This document shows positions 1 to 13,090 of a stretch of 64,000 bases of DNA, piece after piece; position 1 is the first letter of the stretch, and each line of letters begins with the position of its first letter. Below the pieces are notes generated by a model that saw only the letters and a program-made list of their open reading frames with translations, had not been told where the DNA came from and did no database searches. The DNA lies in NCBI GenBank assembly GCA_959347315.1, contig OY365817.1, forward strand, positions 1,675,537 through 1,739,536. The letters run 5' to 3'. This DNA is from Bimastos eiseni (lineage: Eukaryota > Annelida > Clitellata > Crassiclitellata > Lumbricidae). Made by a program: the position numbers and the translations under genes.

Positions 1-370
1 GTCTATGGGTCTGGATTTATCTACCTATGGGTCTAAATTTATCTGCCTCTGGGTCTGGATTTATCTGCCTATGGGTCTGGATTTATCTGTCTATGGATCT
101 GGATTTATCTACCTATGGGTCTGGATTTATCTGTCTACGGGGTCTGGATTTATCTGTCTATGGATCTGGATTTATCTACCTATGGGTCTGGATTTATCTG
201 TCTACGGGGTCTGGATTTATCTGCCTATGGGTCTGGATTTATCTACCTATGGGTCTAAATTTATCTGCCTCTGGGTCTGGATTTATCTGCCTATGGGTCT
301 GGATTTATCTGCCTATGGGTCTGGATTTATCTACCTATGGGTCTGGATTTATCTGCCTTTGGGTCTGGAA
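1..370. repeat. 22-bp minisatellite, cut by window edge
   Basis: About 17 copies of a unit like TATGGGTCTGGATTTATCTG plus CC, with small variants. It continues left of the window. Two plus-strand frames stay open only because of the periodicity. Confidence 0.95.
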
Positions 371-799
371 TTTTTGTCAGCGGTCCTTGCTATTCGTGCA
401 CGTTCATTTAAATCGTGCAGAAACGGAAGCACTTGATACATACCCGGATAATACTTGACGTTGACCACTTGATTTGCTGTGTCGTTTGAGCTGGACATTG
501 CCACAGCAAGCAGTCCTTACAGCAGACGAAACTGCTAGAGCAACGTCACGTGACTCTGGCGCATGACTCTCTGACTGCGTTACTTCCCGCACATAACGTC
601 ACGAACACAAGGTGAGTAAGTATGCGTAGTTTGAGACGGCAAATAGTCACATCAATCTGTAACATCAACACGTAATTTATTTAAAGCGATGTAAAAATAA
701 TAGTAATTTTTCGTTTAGTTCAAACTGAATAATCGAAGTATGATTACAAGTGCAGTGTGAACGGATGCTGACAAGCTATTACAGAAGTTGAATATTGTA

Positions 800-885
800 A
801 TCGTAATCTCAACATTCTACAGCGCCCACAAAAGCGAAGTCGCAGAAACCAGCTTATTTACAGGCGCATATAACTGTAGTCGGCC
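800..885 (-). repeat. LINE 3'-terminal fragment
   Basis: TAATCTCAACATTCTACAGC, then GCCCACAAAAGCGAAGTCGC and CCAGCTTATTTACAGGCGC. It is the terminal part of the family at 63585-63660. Confidence 0.6.
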
Positions 886-1225
886 ATTGAAGGTGCTCAA
901 CACCGCTCAGCGAAAGTAGGACCAGTTAACCTTCGGTCAAGCAATCTGTATTCGAGGAATGGTCACTTGTCAAATTTCTGTGTACACGTTTTACTCTTAA
1001 ACATAGATGTCACTCACATCAATTTTAAATTTGGCTTCTGTTTGAGAATATGATATTCTAAGCCACCCAAATAATTTTTTAATTTTCTGACAGTTATTCG
1101 TTGATATTCTGTCAATGCTAAAAGCTAGCGAATAAGCTTGCTATGTCAACGAGATGTGAAAATGTCTTGCCCTTCATTATCGCCCTAAAACTAGTGACAC
1201 AATGTTACGTATGGACTTTTGAGTT

Positions 1226-1519
1226 ATGTGCATAATAGGTCCTCGCCTTATGTGGATTGTAGATACACCCGATACGGGACGCGAACACGGTTTCTCAGCT
1301 AGACACACAGTTATATTACTGCCCTCCACATTTTATGTAACGTCCTCAAATGATAGTCAATCGTCTCCCACGCCATCTGAGCATTCCAGCGACAACAGCG
1401 AGCGATATCCTGAAGGACATAACTCCGTCACTTCTGGCACTCTTGACAGTACCAGGACCAAGATTGGACACAGGAGGAGGGTGACGCTATTGATCTATGT
1501 AATCGCACAGTGTCGTTAA
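1226..1519 (+). other. Open frame of uncertain status
   Basis: 97 codons including a Ser/Thr-rich, protein-like stretch (SSNDSQSSPTPSEHSSDNSE, then KIGHRRR). No homology is recognised. It could be an exon edge or chance. Confidence 0.15.
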
Positions 1520-1924
1520 ACTGAAACTACAGGTGAAGGGCATTTAGGTGTGCAAATTTTAAGTTCCTGTTTTTTTAATATCGCGGCAGTTAATTAGTAA
1601 TTCATTCTGACATATCAGGCGACCGGAAAAGGAAATCGTAGGGTAAATTCAGAGGCACTTGAATCAACCGACAGAATGACGTAGAATCTACTACATCATT
1701 GGAAATCTGGTGAGAAGATTATGGTGGCACGGTCAAAGACGTTCTTTGATCTAATCCGACGCGCACATAAGTAAATATATATATATATAAGTATATATAT
1801 ATAAGTATATATATGTACGTAGGGCGTAGAAATTTATGTATGAATGTGTAATGTACATATGTATGCATTTATAAATGCATGTATGTACTGCACGTCTGTA
1901 AACAATTTGTTCATGTATTTTACA

Positions 1925-2475
1925 CATGCATGTAATGTATGTAATATAATGTAATGTCATGCAATCAAGCATTTATATAGCGCCGCTCAAATCAGCGGGG
2001 TCTGTGAATGGGAAAAGAAAGGTCTTAAGACGTCTCCGAAACTGAAAAGGTGAGAGGGTCAGTAACTCCAGGCTCAGGGACTGTGGAAGACAGTTCCAAG
2101 CTGAAGGGCCAACATAGACAAAGCTCTGGGACTACGCCACGGCAGTGCGCATGCGAGGAACGACAAGAAGGCCGCGAGTGGAAGATCGCAAGGAAGCCCT
2201 TGCGGGTAAAGAAGACACCGAGGTGCATAATGTTCTTAGGTATGTCGAGGCCACCCAAGTAGGCAGTTACCCATAAGGGAAATGCTTTTAAACTGTATAT
2301 GCTGTTGAACAGGGAGTCAATGAAGTGAGTCCCGAATGAAGCATGAAATATTGGCAAACTTTAGAATGCCACCTAACAGACGGGCAGCGGCTTTAAGCAT
2401 AGACTGAAGTTTGAGATGATTGGAGGAAGAAAGATCAACGTAGACAGCTTTTACAAAGTCCACCCGAGTACATAA
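1925..2475 (-). mobile_element. Degenerate CR1/L2-like LINE 3' end
   Basis: Read on the minus strand, a worn coding stretch (containing SLELSSTVPEPGVTDPLTF) ends in GGCGCTATATAAATGC followed by ATTACATT-type repeats. That is the usual 3' end form of CR1/L2 elements. Confidence 0.5.
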
Positions 2476-2479
2476 TCAT

Positions 2480-3045
2480 GGCATGGACTAAAGTAGTGAT
2501 AGCACGAGGTGAGAGAGGGAGCTGCGAATAGAACGACGCAAATGGTAAAAGCAGGATCTAGAAACTGAGTTGATGTGTGTATGTGCATATAATGTACACG
2601 TGCATTTGTCTGTGTGTGTGTGTGTGCGTGGTAGTTATGCATTCATTAATGTATGTACGAGTGTGTGAACTATGGATGTATTGTATTTTATGTATGTATG
2701 TATATATCAAATGTGATTTTCACGATCAATCTTATAGTTAACTAGTCAAAAACTGAAGTTACTATCGTGTAATCTAATCCCTCCAGCTGCTTACCGGGTA
2801 TGTGAGAAAGGGTGTACTCAGTTGGTATCAGGAAATCTCCTCCCGGGTAATTGCCGGTTGAGTTATCCCCCGGAATATTCTCCAAATGCAACTATCTGAC
2901 GTGTTCTTGTTACGCAATTACATAGAGTCAAATTCAAGCTCAAGCTCACACATGTTTTTCGTGCATATTAACTATTGCCCCCGAATAGTTTAAGGGTAAT
3001 TCGACATACATACATGCATGCATACATACATACACACATACATAC

Positions 3046-3076
<31 letters not shown>

Positions 3077-5610
3077 TATATATGCATACATACTTACATA
3101 CATGCATGGCATTGTATGCGTGCGTGCGTGCATACTAACATACTTACTTACATTCAACATTCTTTCATCTAGTCTTTGCCCCCTATGAAGTATATTGCAA
3201 AACAGTTAGTTTAAAATTGTAATTAATGATTTCAATAGAGAAGTTGCATTTACAAATGTTGCATGAGATAACTATATAAGGAAGATGCAATTTATTGTTG
3301 TATTGTTTTCGTTTATTTAAGCACTAAGATTGTGCGCTACGCATTATTGTGCGCTCGTTGTACTTTTGCACAACAGACAGCAGACGTGCACTGGAATCCG
3401 CATATTTCTTTCATTTCGGTTGTGGTGCATGACCAGCCAAGGCTTAGGTTGCATGAACCTGCTGAAGTGCGTGTTCACGTTGGATGAACCCAATGAACTT
3501 CCAAATGTGTAATGATTACTTCCAACCTAGGGGCAACTGACCGGGGGGGGGGGTAATTGACCGGGGGCAGTTGACCAGTGGTCAATTGTCCTAGAACCAT
3601 TCATGAAACATTTGACCAAAATACTCTATTGTATAAGCCTACATAGCGCACTAAACTACTCTCGTGTTTTTAAAGCAGTTTTTCAGCTGTTTCCTGTCAT
3701 TACCCGAACCTTTGGAAGTTCTTTAACATCTGCACCATCGTCGCGGATTTTTCAAAGCGAAAACCGTTTAGACTATTTCAAAGGCACAGCTCAGAATATA
3801 AGTTTCTAAAATGCGATTTTTTCTTATGCCTTTTAATGACAATTTGTCATGGCCGAAACATTGTGACTACCTTATACGCAGAGCTTAGAATATGTTTTTT
3901 TTAAAATACCAATATACTATGTATGCTTATTCGTAGGACTTGTATCAACAATTATTAAATGCTTTGTATTTCTTTGTGGAAATTTTTTTAAATTGCGGGG
4001 AATTTTCCTGGAAAATTTCCTGGTTTTCGGGGGAAATTTTCAGGGGGGAAATTTCCCCAGGGAGATTTCGGGGAAGGATTTCCGGGGGAATTTCCTGGGT
4101 AAAATTACCTAGACTCACTCCGTTAACGGGACCTCGTTGTTCCCTCAGGGGTTTATTTATTTCTCCCTATTGATTCTTCTCCGATATACTTGTGAATTCG
4201 ATATCTTCATCTTCCTTCGGTTGGAGATAGTCAACAAAATATCTTGGTTATGGGTATGTATATATTACTGCAAATATGCATACATCTATTTGAGTATACC
4301 TACATTTATTTGTGCGTGTGCGCATGAACGACTTTGTGCATAGAGCGTCATATTATAAACAATATATATATAATATATATTAACCCTTAAAACACGACAA
4401 AGGTCTCTCTATTAAAACGAAGGATTGATTACCCAATTAGTCCGCGCGTTGCGGAACAAAAAAAGAAATCATCTGGGCTAGTTCCGGTTTTTATTCCAAG
4501 GCTGACATCGGGGTTTCCGGTCTGAATAATGGTTTCTCTGGAAACAAGTTTCCAGATTTTTCTCTGTATGTAGACACATACACACATAGATCCACACAGA
4601 TACCAAGACACATACAAACACATGCGTAAACATACATGCACTTATACACACATGTACCTACAGTCCCACACTCTCATTTGTCATATGTTTCACCTGCGTG
4701 TATGTGTGGATGTGTTGAATGTGTGTGTGTTTAGGTGTGTGTGTTCATACTGGCGTTACTAGTGAACCTGTATATCATAATTACATGAATTGATTTTTAT
4801 GCATGCATTATATTATGCAGCCCTGTAAAAGACATTTTCAGTAGCCTACATACTCTTTTGTCGATCTTTATATTACCAAGTTTAGTTTGCATAAAAGTCT
4901 GTGTTTCGAAACTGGCGCCGCAAATCCAATAGGTGTCTTAAACCGAGTAATCGAGGCTTATGACTCTACCAATTACGCATGCCTATGTTTTCACCACTTG
5001 CAAATTCAGTATGAACCATGATTTTTCACGGGTTAACAGCTAATATATATATATTATATTGAACATAATATATTGTTAAATACACATGCCTATCTCACTC
5101 CTACTTTTCTGCTCTTTCGCATGTTTCTATAGACTGGGATAATTCACAACAAAAAAGTAACGATAGATACGCAGACAAACAAGCGACAAAGAAACTCTCG
5201 GTTGTTCTTTACGACACGGAACCCAAGAGAGCTAATAGTAGTTTAAACTATATGATAAACCTTAGCGATTAAATAACCAAATGAAGCTTCTGACATTCAC
5301 GATTAACAACTAGTCATCAATAAACTGAACGCGAACAAGAGCCTTGTATACCAAAGGTCGGTTAGAACTTCAATGAAAAAACTGTCTTCGTCCTGTTTGT
5401 TGGGGAGAGGAAACGCCCACTAGACACTCCCTGTTACTCTTGCTGTACCAGCCACTGAAGAGAGAGAGAGAGAGAGAGCAAGACAAGTAGAGGCATTCGT
5501 ATAGATACAAACAAAAGGCATCTAGTATACGATCTTCTATTCATTAACGTTTGATGTCAAAATGCTGGTGAAGGTTAGACTTTGAAGATTATATATAGCA
5601 ATATATTCAT
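2480..5610. other. Gene-free stretch
   Basis: AT-rich sequence with short TA/TG/ACAT microsatellites (3005-3110, 4555-4640), a poly-G run at 3543, a GGGGAAATTT-rich patch at 4010-4095 and (GA)n at 5461. I see no coding pattern. Confidence 0.6.
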
Positions 5611-5614
5611 GTAT

Positions 5615-5830
5615 AATGTGGTGCGGTGGTCGATTGATTAGAGCGATCAGCCCGTAACGTTCAGTGTGTGCGCAGTGATCGGGTTCGACCCTCATCTGAG
5701 GCGTCACTGTGTAGGGACCTTGAGCAAGTTCTTCGCGCACCATTGCTCCACAGTACAACTGCAATTGTGCCGTTGAGGCGTATGCGCTTCTCAGCAAAAG
5801 ATGTTGGATTAAGGGCGATGTCACATTTCA
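5615..5830 (+). repeat. tRNA-derived SINE, copy A
   Basis: The head has an A-box-like TGGTCGATTGATTAGAGCG and a B-box-like GGGTTCGACCC. The body (GTAGGGACCTTGAGCAAGT, GCAATTGTGCCGTTGAGGC, AGCAAAAGATGTTGGA) is shared with copies B, C and D. Confidence 0.82.
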
Positions 5831-6203
5831 GAATAAATAACATTTTTTTAAAATATTTGTATCAAAGCCCTAAAAACCTCTAACTTCTCTCAGGTAAAGC
5901 ATCTAAATGTATGCATATATGATATGTGTGCCTATAGCCCAGATAACTGTTAGAGTCATCGATATATGTCTACAGTTACTACCTACTTATATTTAACGGT
6001 GGCATAATTTACGTGTATGATTCAATATTCAGGTGATATAATATGATATATATATATTATATATACATATATATATATATATAGTTATTTGTGTGCGCCA
6101 ATAACATATTAAAGTGTTAACGATGGTTGTCTGGCGGGAGTAGCAATGCAAAGTCGAGGTTATATATCCGGTGTGGTATTGGTGATTGGGTCCTCGAGCA
6201 TTA

Positions 6204-6264
6204 CATGTGTGTGTGTATGTGTGTGTGTATGTGTGTGTGTGTGTGTATGTGTGTGTGTGTGTGT
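6204..6264. repeat. (TG)n microsatellite
   Basis: TG repeat interrupted by TATG units. Confidence 0.95.
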
Positions 6265-6845
6265 CGTGAGGACTGGTCTTAAAGCCTCAATAAATGGATA
6301 TCGAGAACTGTCTTGGAAATTCTCATCTGTGGATAGAACGAACGAACGAGACGAGAATGCTTTGGCAACAGAGAGATTTGTTTTATCCCAGCAGGATTTT
6401 TGTCACGATCACAGCATCCAAGTGGTGTAATTGTATTTATATGGCGGCTGTTCAAAAACACTCTTCGGTTGATCTGGGTCTGACTACAAAAAGTCCCGAT
6501 CGAAAAGAGGCAGAGGCAGTCGAATAAGCTAATGGAGCACATGTAGGTGGCAGAAGTAGCTCATTGTCTATTTATTGCGAAGACTTCCTGTTTCTGAATG
6601 CGAGGCCGACCGATGCATATATTGCATGTTTCATTGTGGTAGTACGAGACTTAGGAACGATGCGATCACCAACTGATAAAGGACGCCTACACGAATTCAT
6701 TACCATTCAAATGACATTGTGACGTCATATGACGACATGCAAGCGTATACAAAGACAGATGGTTTGAGATTATCTTGTCTTGAAGGACAAATAAAGAGAA
6801 GGGAAATCGCCTAGCTCACAGTCAAACCAGCAACATCTGGATAAG

Positions 6846-7065
6846 GAGAAGAAGGAGGAAGAGGAGGAGGAGGAGGAGGAGAAGGAGACAGAGACGGAGA
6901 CGGAGAAGGAGAAAAAGGAAAAGGAGGAGGAGAAGGAGGAGGAGAAAAAGAGAAAGGAGGAGGAGAAGGAGGAAAAGGAGGAGGAGAAGGAGAAAAAGAG
7001 AAAGGAGGAGAAGGAGGAGGAGGAGAAGGAGACGGAGAAGGAGAAGATGAAGAAGAAGAATGAGA
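6846..7065. repeat. (GGA/GAA)n purine tract
   Basis: About 220 bp of near-pure purine on the plus strand. The Ser/Phe-rich minus-strand frame over it is not a gene. Confidence 0.95.
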
Positions 7066-7292
7066 GGAGATAAGTTAGCCCTGAGGCAGCCATGGTATGA
7101 AGTGTAAGCGGCTTCATTTTCCTAGCCTCGGCATATGAGGGCGGGTGCCCAGTACTCTCCATCGACGTCTCATCTCCCCACCAACAGTGTATGTATGATC
7201 AGTGGACTCATTATAGGTGAGTTGTGAGTTAGGTATAGATAAGATTATGATGGATCAGACATCTTGAACCAAATTATTGTCCTAATGAGACT

Positions 7293-7526
7293 TTGAAACC
7301 CGATGTTTTGATTGACAGTCAAGATGCGAACGACTGTGTTATCGATTACCTGGAGAGAGAAGGATTAATTAAAGCCCGTAACAGCTTTGAGAGTGGCCTT
7401 GTAGTTTTGAGACCGTTTCGACCACACGATTCTAAATACTTGTATATTAGTATATACCAGGTGCATGGGTTGCACGCTCTAAGACATGTATTTCAAGAGT
7501 TGATAACGAAAATAATCTTGCCATGA
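7293..7526 (+). other. Open frame with LisH-like stretch
   Basis: 77 codons. DANDCVIDYLEREGLIKARN SFE resembles the LisH pattern (L/I-x2-YL-x3-G-x3-A-x2-F). A possible acceptor TTGATTGACAG precedes it. No neighbours support a gene. Confidence 0.2.
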
Positions 7527-8048
7527 GGGGGTTGCGGCCCCTTGGAAATTTCCGATGGGGATGGCGCTGCGTATATCTCCCAAAATTTATTAAATATTTA
7601 AAATTTCTTCAATGCTTACACAGTTTATCCATTATTGCTGCTTTTTTGTTATGTAAGTGACTCTTTCGACCTACCCCAACCCTCTTTCTCGACCTGCCCA
7701 GTCCTAGTTTTTAGATCTGCCACAACCCCATTCTTAAACCGCTCAACTCTATTTTGTCGACCTGCCCCATATCCTATTTACCTGTCCCTCGAAGCCAAGA
7801 ACCAAGTCTCCGCCTATGGTATTTGGTTCTGCATGATGTGTGATGTACTCCCCTCGACTTCAAGCTAAAACAACGACCGAGCTAAGAAGGTAATCGTTCT
7901 TAATCTTAACATATTAAATGTACATCTAACTTCATAATATTGGTAGTATTTCAATAGATGGCGGTGTGTATGGTTAACGATAATTCTACGACCATTAGGT
8001 CCGACACAAACACACAAAACACACGCACGCACGTACATACATACCCAT

Positions 8049-8049
<1 letters not shown>

Positions 8050-8090
<41 letters not shown>

Positions 8091-8100
8091 ACACACACAG
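8050..8100. repeat. (CA)n microsatellite
   Basis: About 50 bp of CA repeat. Confidence 0.95.
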
Positions 8101-8548
8101 ACACTACTAGAAATAACTGGCATGATCGCGCACAGTGAAGCTTTCAGTTAAGTCTTAAATCTAGTTGATTTAGGTGAATGAGTTAGTCCCATAATGTGTT
8201 TGATTGTCCATTTTAAATGAGGATCATTATTACTCGCTGTGCTCCAATGGGTTCTATTGCTTTTATCGGCTGCCCTTGCCTCAGCGCCTGACAATCGCTT
8301 CGTGGGTGACCATAGACATTGGTATTCTGGTCCCTTTGAAACTGATCGCTGACATCGTAGCCAATGTTATATTCAACCGACGCAACGCTGTCCTTGTCTG
8401 CTGTCACAATTAGATGCAATGATAGCTTCATTGCTTCATTGATTAAAATATTATAAATTATCATCCCACATTTTTTTTATATTAATGACCTCAAAAAACG
8501 ATTTTACTCAAATTCCTTGATCTAGCTAAAGATATCTCTCTATCTTTA

Positions 8549-8707
8549 TCAACCGAGTATTTCTATATTATACGAACTTGCTATAAGAATTCGTTTCTTT
8601 GTTTGGTCTACTTCCAATTAACTATCCATATCAACCGAGTATTTCTTCATTATAAATACTTATTTCAAGAGTTCATTCTTTGAGCCTAATTTACCTCCAA
8701 TTATCCT
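8549..8707 (+). repeat. Diverged 80-bp direct duplication
   Basis: TCAACCGAGTATTTCTATAT (8549) and TCAACCGAGTATTTCTTCAT (8632) each start a segment ending in CTCCAATTAWCC, with mismatches between. Confidence 0.7.
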
Positions 8708-8710
8708 GAT

Positions 8711-9018
8711 GTAACAACCACTGCTCCTGATTGTTCTGCCTGGTCTTGTTTTGATGGTCGGTTTATTAAGTCGAAAGCGTCCATTACTGGATCAACTCAC
8801 CTTGGGGACGATGAAGTATCGCGTATTCGTTTTGCGCTCGATCTTAATCCTGTTCCCTGACCACACTCAGCTAAGGCAGAAGAGTAATAGGCTGATGTTG
8901 TTGACGTTATCGATGCTGGTCGCGTCCTGTGGCCAGACTGCTGCGCTAGCTATGCGAAGACTGGCTGGCCGAATTATCCCGATGAACTGCTTAAGCCGGT
9001 CTCCAACGTTTGAGGAAA
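8711..9018 (+). pseudogene. Eroded reading frame with three internal stops
   Basis: One frame reads APDCSAWSCFDGRFIKSKAS and DDEVSRIRFALDLNPVP, then TGA, PHSAKAEE, TAA TAG, and ADVVDVIDAGRVLWPDC plus [17 protein letters not shown]. The protein-like composition on both sides of the stops suggests a decayed gene or transposon fragment of unknown family. Confidence 0.3.
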
Positions 9019-9032
9019 GCTAACGGTAAGGA

Positions 9033-9112
9033 AGGATGGGTGGATGGATGGATGAATGGATGGATGGATGGATGGATGGATGGATGGATGGAAGGATGGA
9101 AGGAAGGAAGAC
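9033..9112. repeat. (GGAT)n microsatellite
   Basis: Tetranucleotide GATG repeat, part of a longer purine-rich region (9030-9560). Confidence 0.95.
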
Positions 9113-9579
9113 AATACGGGAAAGACGAAGAGATGAAGGATGGAACAAAGGAACAGGAGCAAGGAAGAGCGGAAAGAAGGATGGTAAGGAAGGAGACTGA
9201 AAGTGGAAGAAAGAGAGGACTGCAGGAAGAAAGAACAAGGATGGAAGTGAGCATGGAAGGGAGATAGGAAAGGGTAGACTGAGAGCTAGATGGAGAGGAG
9301 GGAAGAAGAAGACGACAAAAGAAAGAAGCCTTCAAGGAAGAAAGGGGCAGAGTAAGAAAGAGAGTCATAAAAGAAGCAATGGAGAAAGGGATAATGTTCG
9401 TTAGTGACGGAGAAAGAGAGGGAAGGAGGAGATCAACGATAACTAATAGGGTGAAAGAATTGGAGGGAAGGCCTTGGTAATAGGAAGGATGAGGAAAATG
9501 AAGGAATGAGTGTAGAATGGGAGGAAGGGGTTCAAGGAGAGGAAGACTTGTTGAGAGCGAGAGAAAGAGAGAAAAAGAC

Positions 9580-9850
9580 AGGCAGACAGAGGCAGAGAGA
9601 AACAGAGAGACAGGCAGACAGACAGAGACAGAGACAAACAGAGACAGACAGAGACAGACAGAGACAGAGACAGACAGAGACAGAGACAAACAGAGACAGA
9701 CAGAGACAGAGACAGACAGAGACAGAGACAGACAGAGACAGAGACAGACAGAGACAGAGACAGACAGAGACAGACAGAGACAGATAGAGACAGACAGAGA
9801 CAGACAGAGACAGACAGAGACAGACAGAGACAGACAGAGACAGAGACGGA
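9580..9850. repeat. (GACAGA)n array
   Basis: About 270 bp of mixed GACA/GAGACA units. It opens long spurious frames on both strands. Confidence 0.95.
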
Positions 9851-10320
9851 GTATTGAAAGAAAAGATGGATGGAGTACGAGATGCATTGCGGTAGCAATG
9901 AAGCAAAGGATGGCGGACTAAGGGGTGGAAGGCAGAAAAAGAGAACTAGTGGACACAGAGAATGATGCGTATAGGGTGACGAAAATTTAGTACGAAAAAG
10001 GCATAACGCAGTTCTTAGTAATATAACTTGATAAAATATACTAAGCAGTGTATGCCTACATTGAAATTCTAGATATGAAAATATTCTATTGAGCACGTAG
10101 TCTGGCCTTAGAATTAGACAAAGAAACTACAGATGCCGGACGCTTAATGAACTTCAGAATTGAGTCTTTCTGCTTGGTCGCAGATGATCACGTCTAAGCA
10201 TTAATTTTTTATAATCTGACTCGGACAATCGCTGTCTCTTTCTTCCTCTACCGCCCTTGAAAAATGACGAAATTTGCCGCCGTAGGCCGTCGCCTACTTC
10301 GCCTACGCCTAGATCCGGGC

Positions 10321-11330
10321 CTAGATGGAGAGAGAGGGTGATGGGGAGAGAGGCTGATGGGGAGATAGGGTGATGGGGAGATAGGGTGATGGGGAGATAG
10401 GGTGATGGGGAGAGAGGCTGATGGGGAGATAGGGTGATGGGGAGATAGGGTGATGGGGAGAGAGGCTGATGGGGAGATAGGGTGATGGGGAGATAGGGTG
10501 ATGGGGAGAGAGGCTGATGGGGAGATAGGGTGATGGGGAGATAGGGTGATGGGGAGATAGGGTGATGGGGAGATAGGGTGATGGGGAGATAGGGTGATGG
10601 GGAGATAGGGTGATGGGGAGAGAGGCTGATGGGGAGATAGGGTGATGGGGAGATAGGGTGATGGGGAGATAGGGTGATGGGGAGATAGGGTGATGGGGAG
10701 ATAGGGTGATGGGGAGATAGGGTGATGGGGAGAGAGGCTGATGGAGAGATAGGGTGATGGGGAGATAGGGTGATGGGGAGATAGGGTGATGGAGAGATAG
10801 GGTGATGGGGAGATAGGGTGATGGGGAGATAGGGTGATGGAGGGAGAGGGTGATGGAGAGAGAGGGTGATGGAGAGAGAGGGTGATGGAGAGAGAGGGTG
10901 ATGGAGGGAGAGGGTGATGGAGAGAGAGGGTGATGGAGAGAGAGGGTGATGGAGGGAGAGGGTGATGGAGAGAGAGGGTGATGGAGAGAGAGGGTGATGG
11001 AGAGAGAGGGTGATAGGGAGAGAGGGTGATGGAGAGAGAGGGTGATGGAGAGAGAGGGTGATGGAGAGAGAGGGTGATGGAGGGAGAGGGTGATGGAGAG
11101 AGAGGGTGATGGAGAGAGAGGGTGATGGAGAGAGAGGGTGATAGGGAGAGAGGGTGATGGAGAGAGAGGGTGATGGAGAGAGAGGGTGATGGAGAGAGAG
11201 GGTGATAGGGAGAGAGGGTGATAGGGAGAGAGGGTGATAGGGAGAGAGGGTGATAGGGAGAGAGGGTGATAGGGAGAGAGGGTGATAGGGAGAGAGGGTG
11301 ATGGGGAGAGGGTGATGGGGAGAGAGTGTG
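10321..11330. repeat. 16-bp minisatellite, about 63 copies
   Basis: Unit GATGGGGAGATAGGGT with zones of variants: GAGAGGCT and GAGATA units on the left, GATGGAGAGAGAGGGT in the middle, GATAGGGAGAGAGGGT on the right. The minus strand reads a 16-residue Ser/Pro/Leu/His periodic peptide over 400 codons, a result of the period and not evidence for a gene. Confidence 0.97.
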
Positions 11331-12780
11331 GTGGTGGGGTTGGAGGGCATAAAGCGTCGATGCTTTGTTGTATTTGATGTTTGCTGATCATCTTTGAGTT
11401 GTGTCGGTGCAAACGAGGGACTTGCCCACGGCAGAAATTCCACCGACAGATGTTCGTCTGTTTGTATGTCCGCTTCCCTTTCTGTAGTCCTTCTCTGTGT
11501 CCTCTATATATCTTCTGTTCTTTTGTGCGTTTGTCGCCTGTCACGGGAAAAATAGTCTGTCTGTCCGTCTGTCTGTCTGTCTATCTGACTGCCTGTCTGT
11601 CAATTTGTTAGAATTTTGACTGTTGGCGTATTTCTCATTAGCGGTGACGTTGTCTTGACATCACCCTCTGGCCTAAGACACATCTAGGTAACAAACAGAC
11701 GCACGCACGCGCACACACAAGCGCGCGCAAAAATGCATATAGACTTACATATAGAGTCACATACGCACACGCACACATGCAGGGAGAGACAGCGATGTAT
11801 ACAGGAAGATATTCAAAGAGCTAAACTAAAGATAGAAATGAAGACATAATTTTTACTAGCAGGGGTACCCGGCGTTCGCCCGGGTGAAGAAGATTATGGG
11901 GGCATCTTGATTGAGGACGAAGTCGTGGGGAAGAATTCCTGTTCTTGCAGCATTTGCAGCCTGTCGTTCCTGACTGGCCTGAGGGGACTCTGCAGCCCTG
12001 CAGGAGGCTGCCTGTCTGGCAGGATTCACCTTTCCTCAATCTAATCCCTCCTCCTCATCTCAAATTCCTCTTCTCTTTCTCCGTCTTCTCTAATTTCTAT
12101 TCACTCTTTGTTCTCACTCACCTTTTCCAAACTTTCTCCCTTTCCTCTACTTCTCACTCTATCCTAACCGCTTCCTCCTGCCATTCTATTCTCCTTTTCA
12201 CACTCCTCACCCTCTTCTCATCGTCACCCTTGTCCTTTCCCTACTCCATAATTCTTCCCTACGACTTCCTCCTAGGCCTCGTCCTCCTCCTCTTCCTCCT
12301 CAACAATCCACCAACCCCTCTACTAAGTGTCCGAGGCGTTCCCCAGGCGAACGAGTGAATAGCTGTAAAAGTGTGCAAATGTGTAAAAGCGGAGAGACAG
12401 ACACACACACAGAATATAGATATACATGTAATTAAATAGTATTTGTAGTACAGACCGATTGTGCAAACTTGACTTCACCGTAGCTTCACCAGATGGACCA
12501 TTTCTTGTTAAGTCTTTGCAATGTAATGTAATGTAAATCCATGAGAATTTCTCAGCTCTCACAAAACCTACGTCAGGGAGACCAGCCTAAGCACCGGCGC
12601 TATACCGAATCAAGACCGCAATAGCCAATCCTCTCGCTTCTTTCCGGTGCCAGGTCGAATCCGGGGAGTCGAGCTCTGATCAGGTAGCCGCCCGCTGTTT
12701 CCTAGTTCTGCTGTTGCGTGCAGTGTCAGATTAGGGTCCTCTATTTTTCACGTATAATTATACACCTATACAAAGCAGAG

Positions 12781-12822
12781 AAGCAGGCAGACAGGCAGGC
12801 AGACAGGCAGGCAGACAGCTGG
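12781..12822. repeat. (GGCA)n microsatellite
   Basis: GCAGACAGGCAGGCAGACAG repeats. Confidence 0.9.
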
Positions 12823-12979
12823 TGGTGGTGGTAGCTAAACGCTGGTAGGCTACGTGTACGAAGTAAACTTTGCTTCTATGGGTGTGTGAGACTGCGTGTA
12901 TCAAGGGTTCCCCGAGTGAACGGTGTAGGTTTGGAGTGGATTGCTCTAAAACTGCGCAAATGCATCGACTGCCAAGGAC

Positions 12980-12981
12980 AC

Positions 12982-13018
<37 letters not shown>
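12980..13018. repeat. (ACAG)n microsatellite
   Basis: Perfect CAGA repeat next to SINE copy B. Confidence 0.95.
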
Positions 13019-13090
13019 ATCCTCCTCATATATATATGGTTTCCGGACAATTCGGCGCCGGATAATTCAGCACCGGGACAATTCGGCGAC

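Larger units (their letters stand above)
11331..13090. other. Gene-free stretch
   Basis: Contains CTGT and CT-rich tracts (11560-11605, 12045-12300) and a segment at 12560-12700 with a B-box-like GGTCGAATCC, possibly a worn tRNA-derived repeat. No gene seen. Confidence 0.5.

Noticed and set aside
8991..10096. Long Ser/Leu/Val/Cys-rich minus-strand frames and Arg/Gln/Thr/Asp plus-strand frames
   Set aside because: Products of the GACA and GGAT microsatellites; both strands are open.
10154..11544. Two long minus-strand open frames rich in Ser, Pro, Leu and His
   Set aside because: They are the translation of the 16-bp minisatellite; several frames are open at once and unit changes ignore codon structure.
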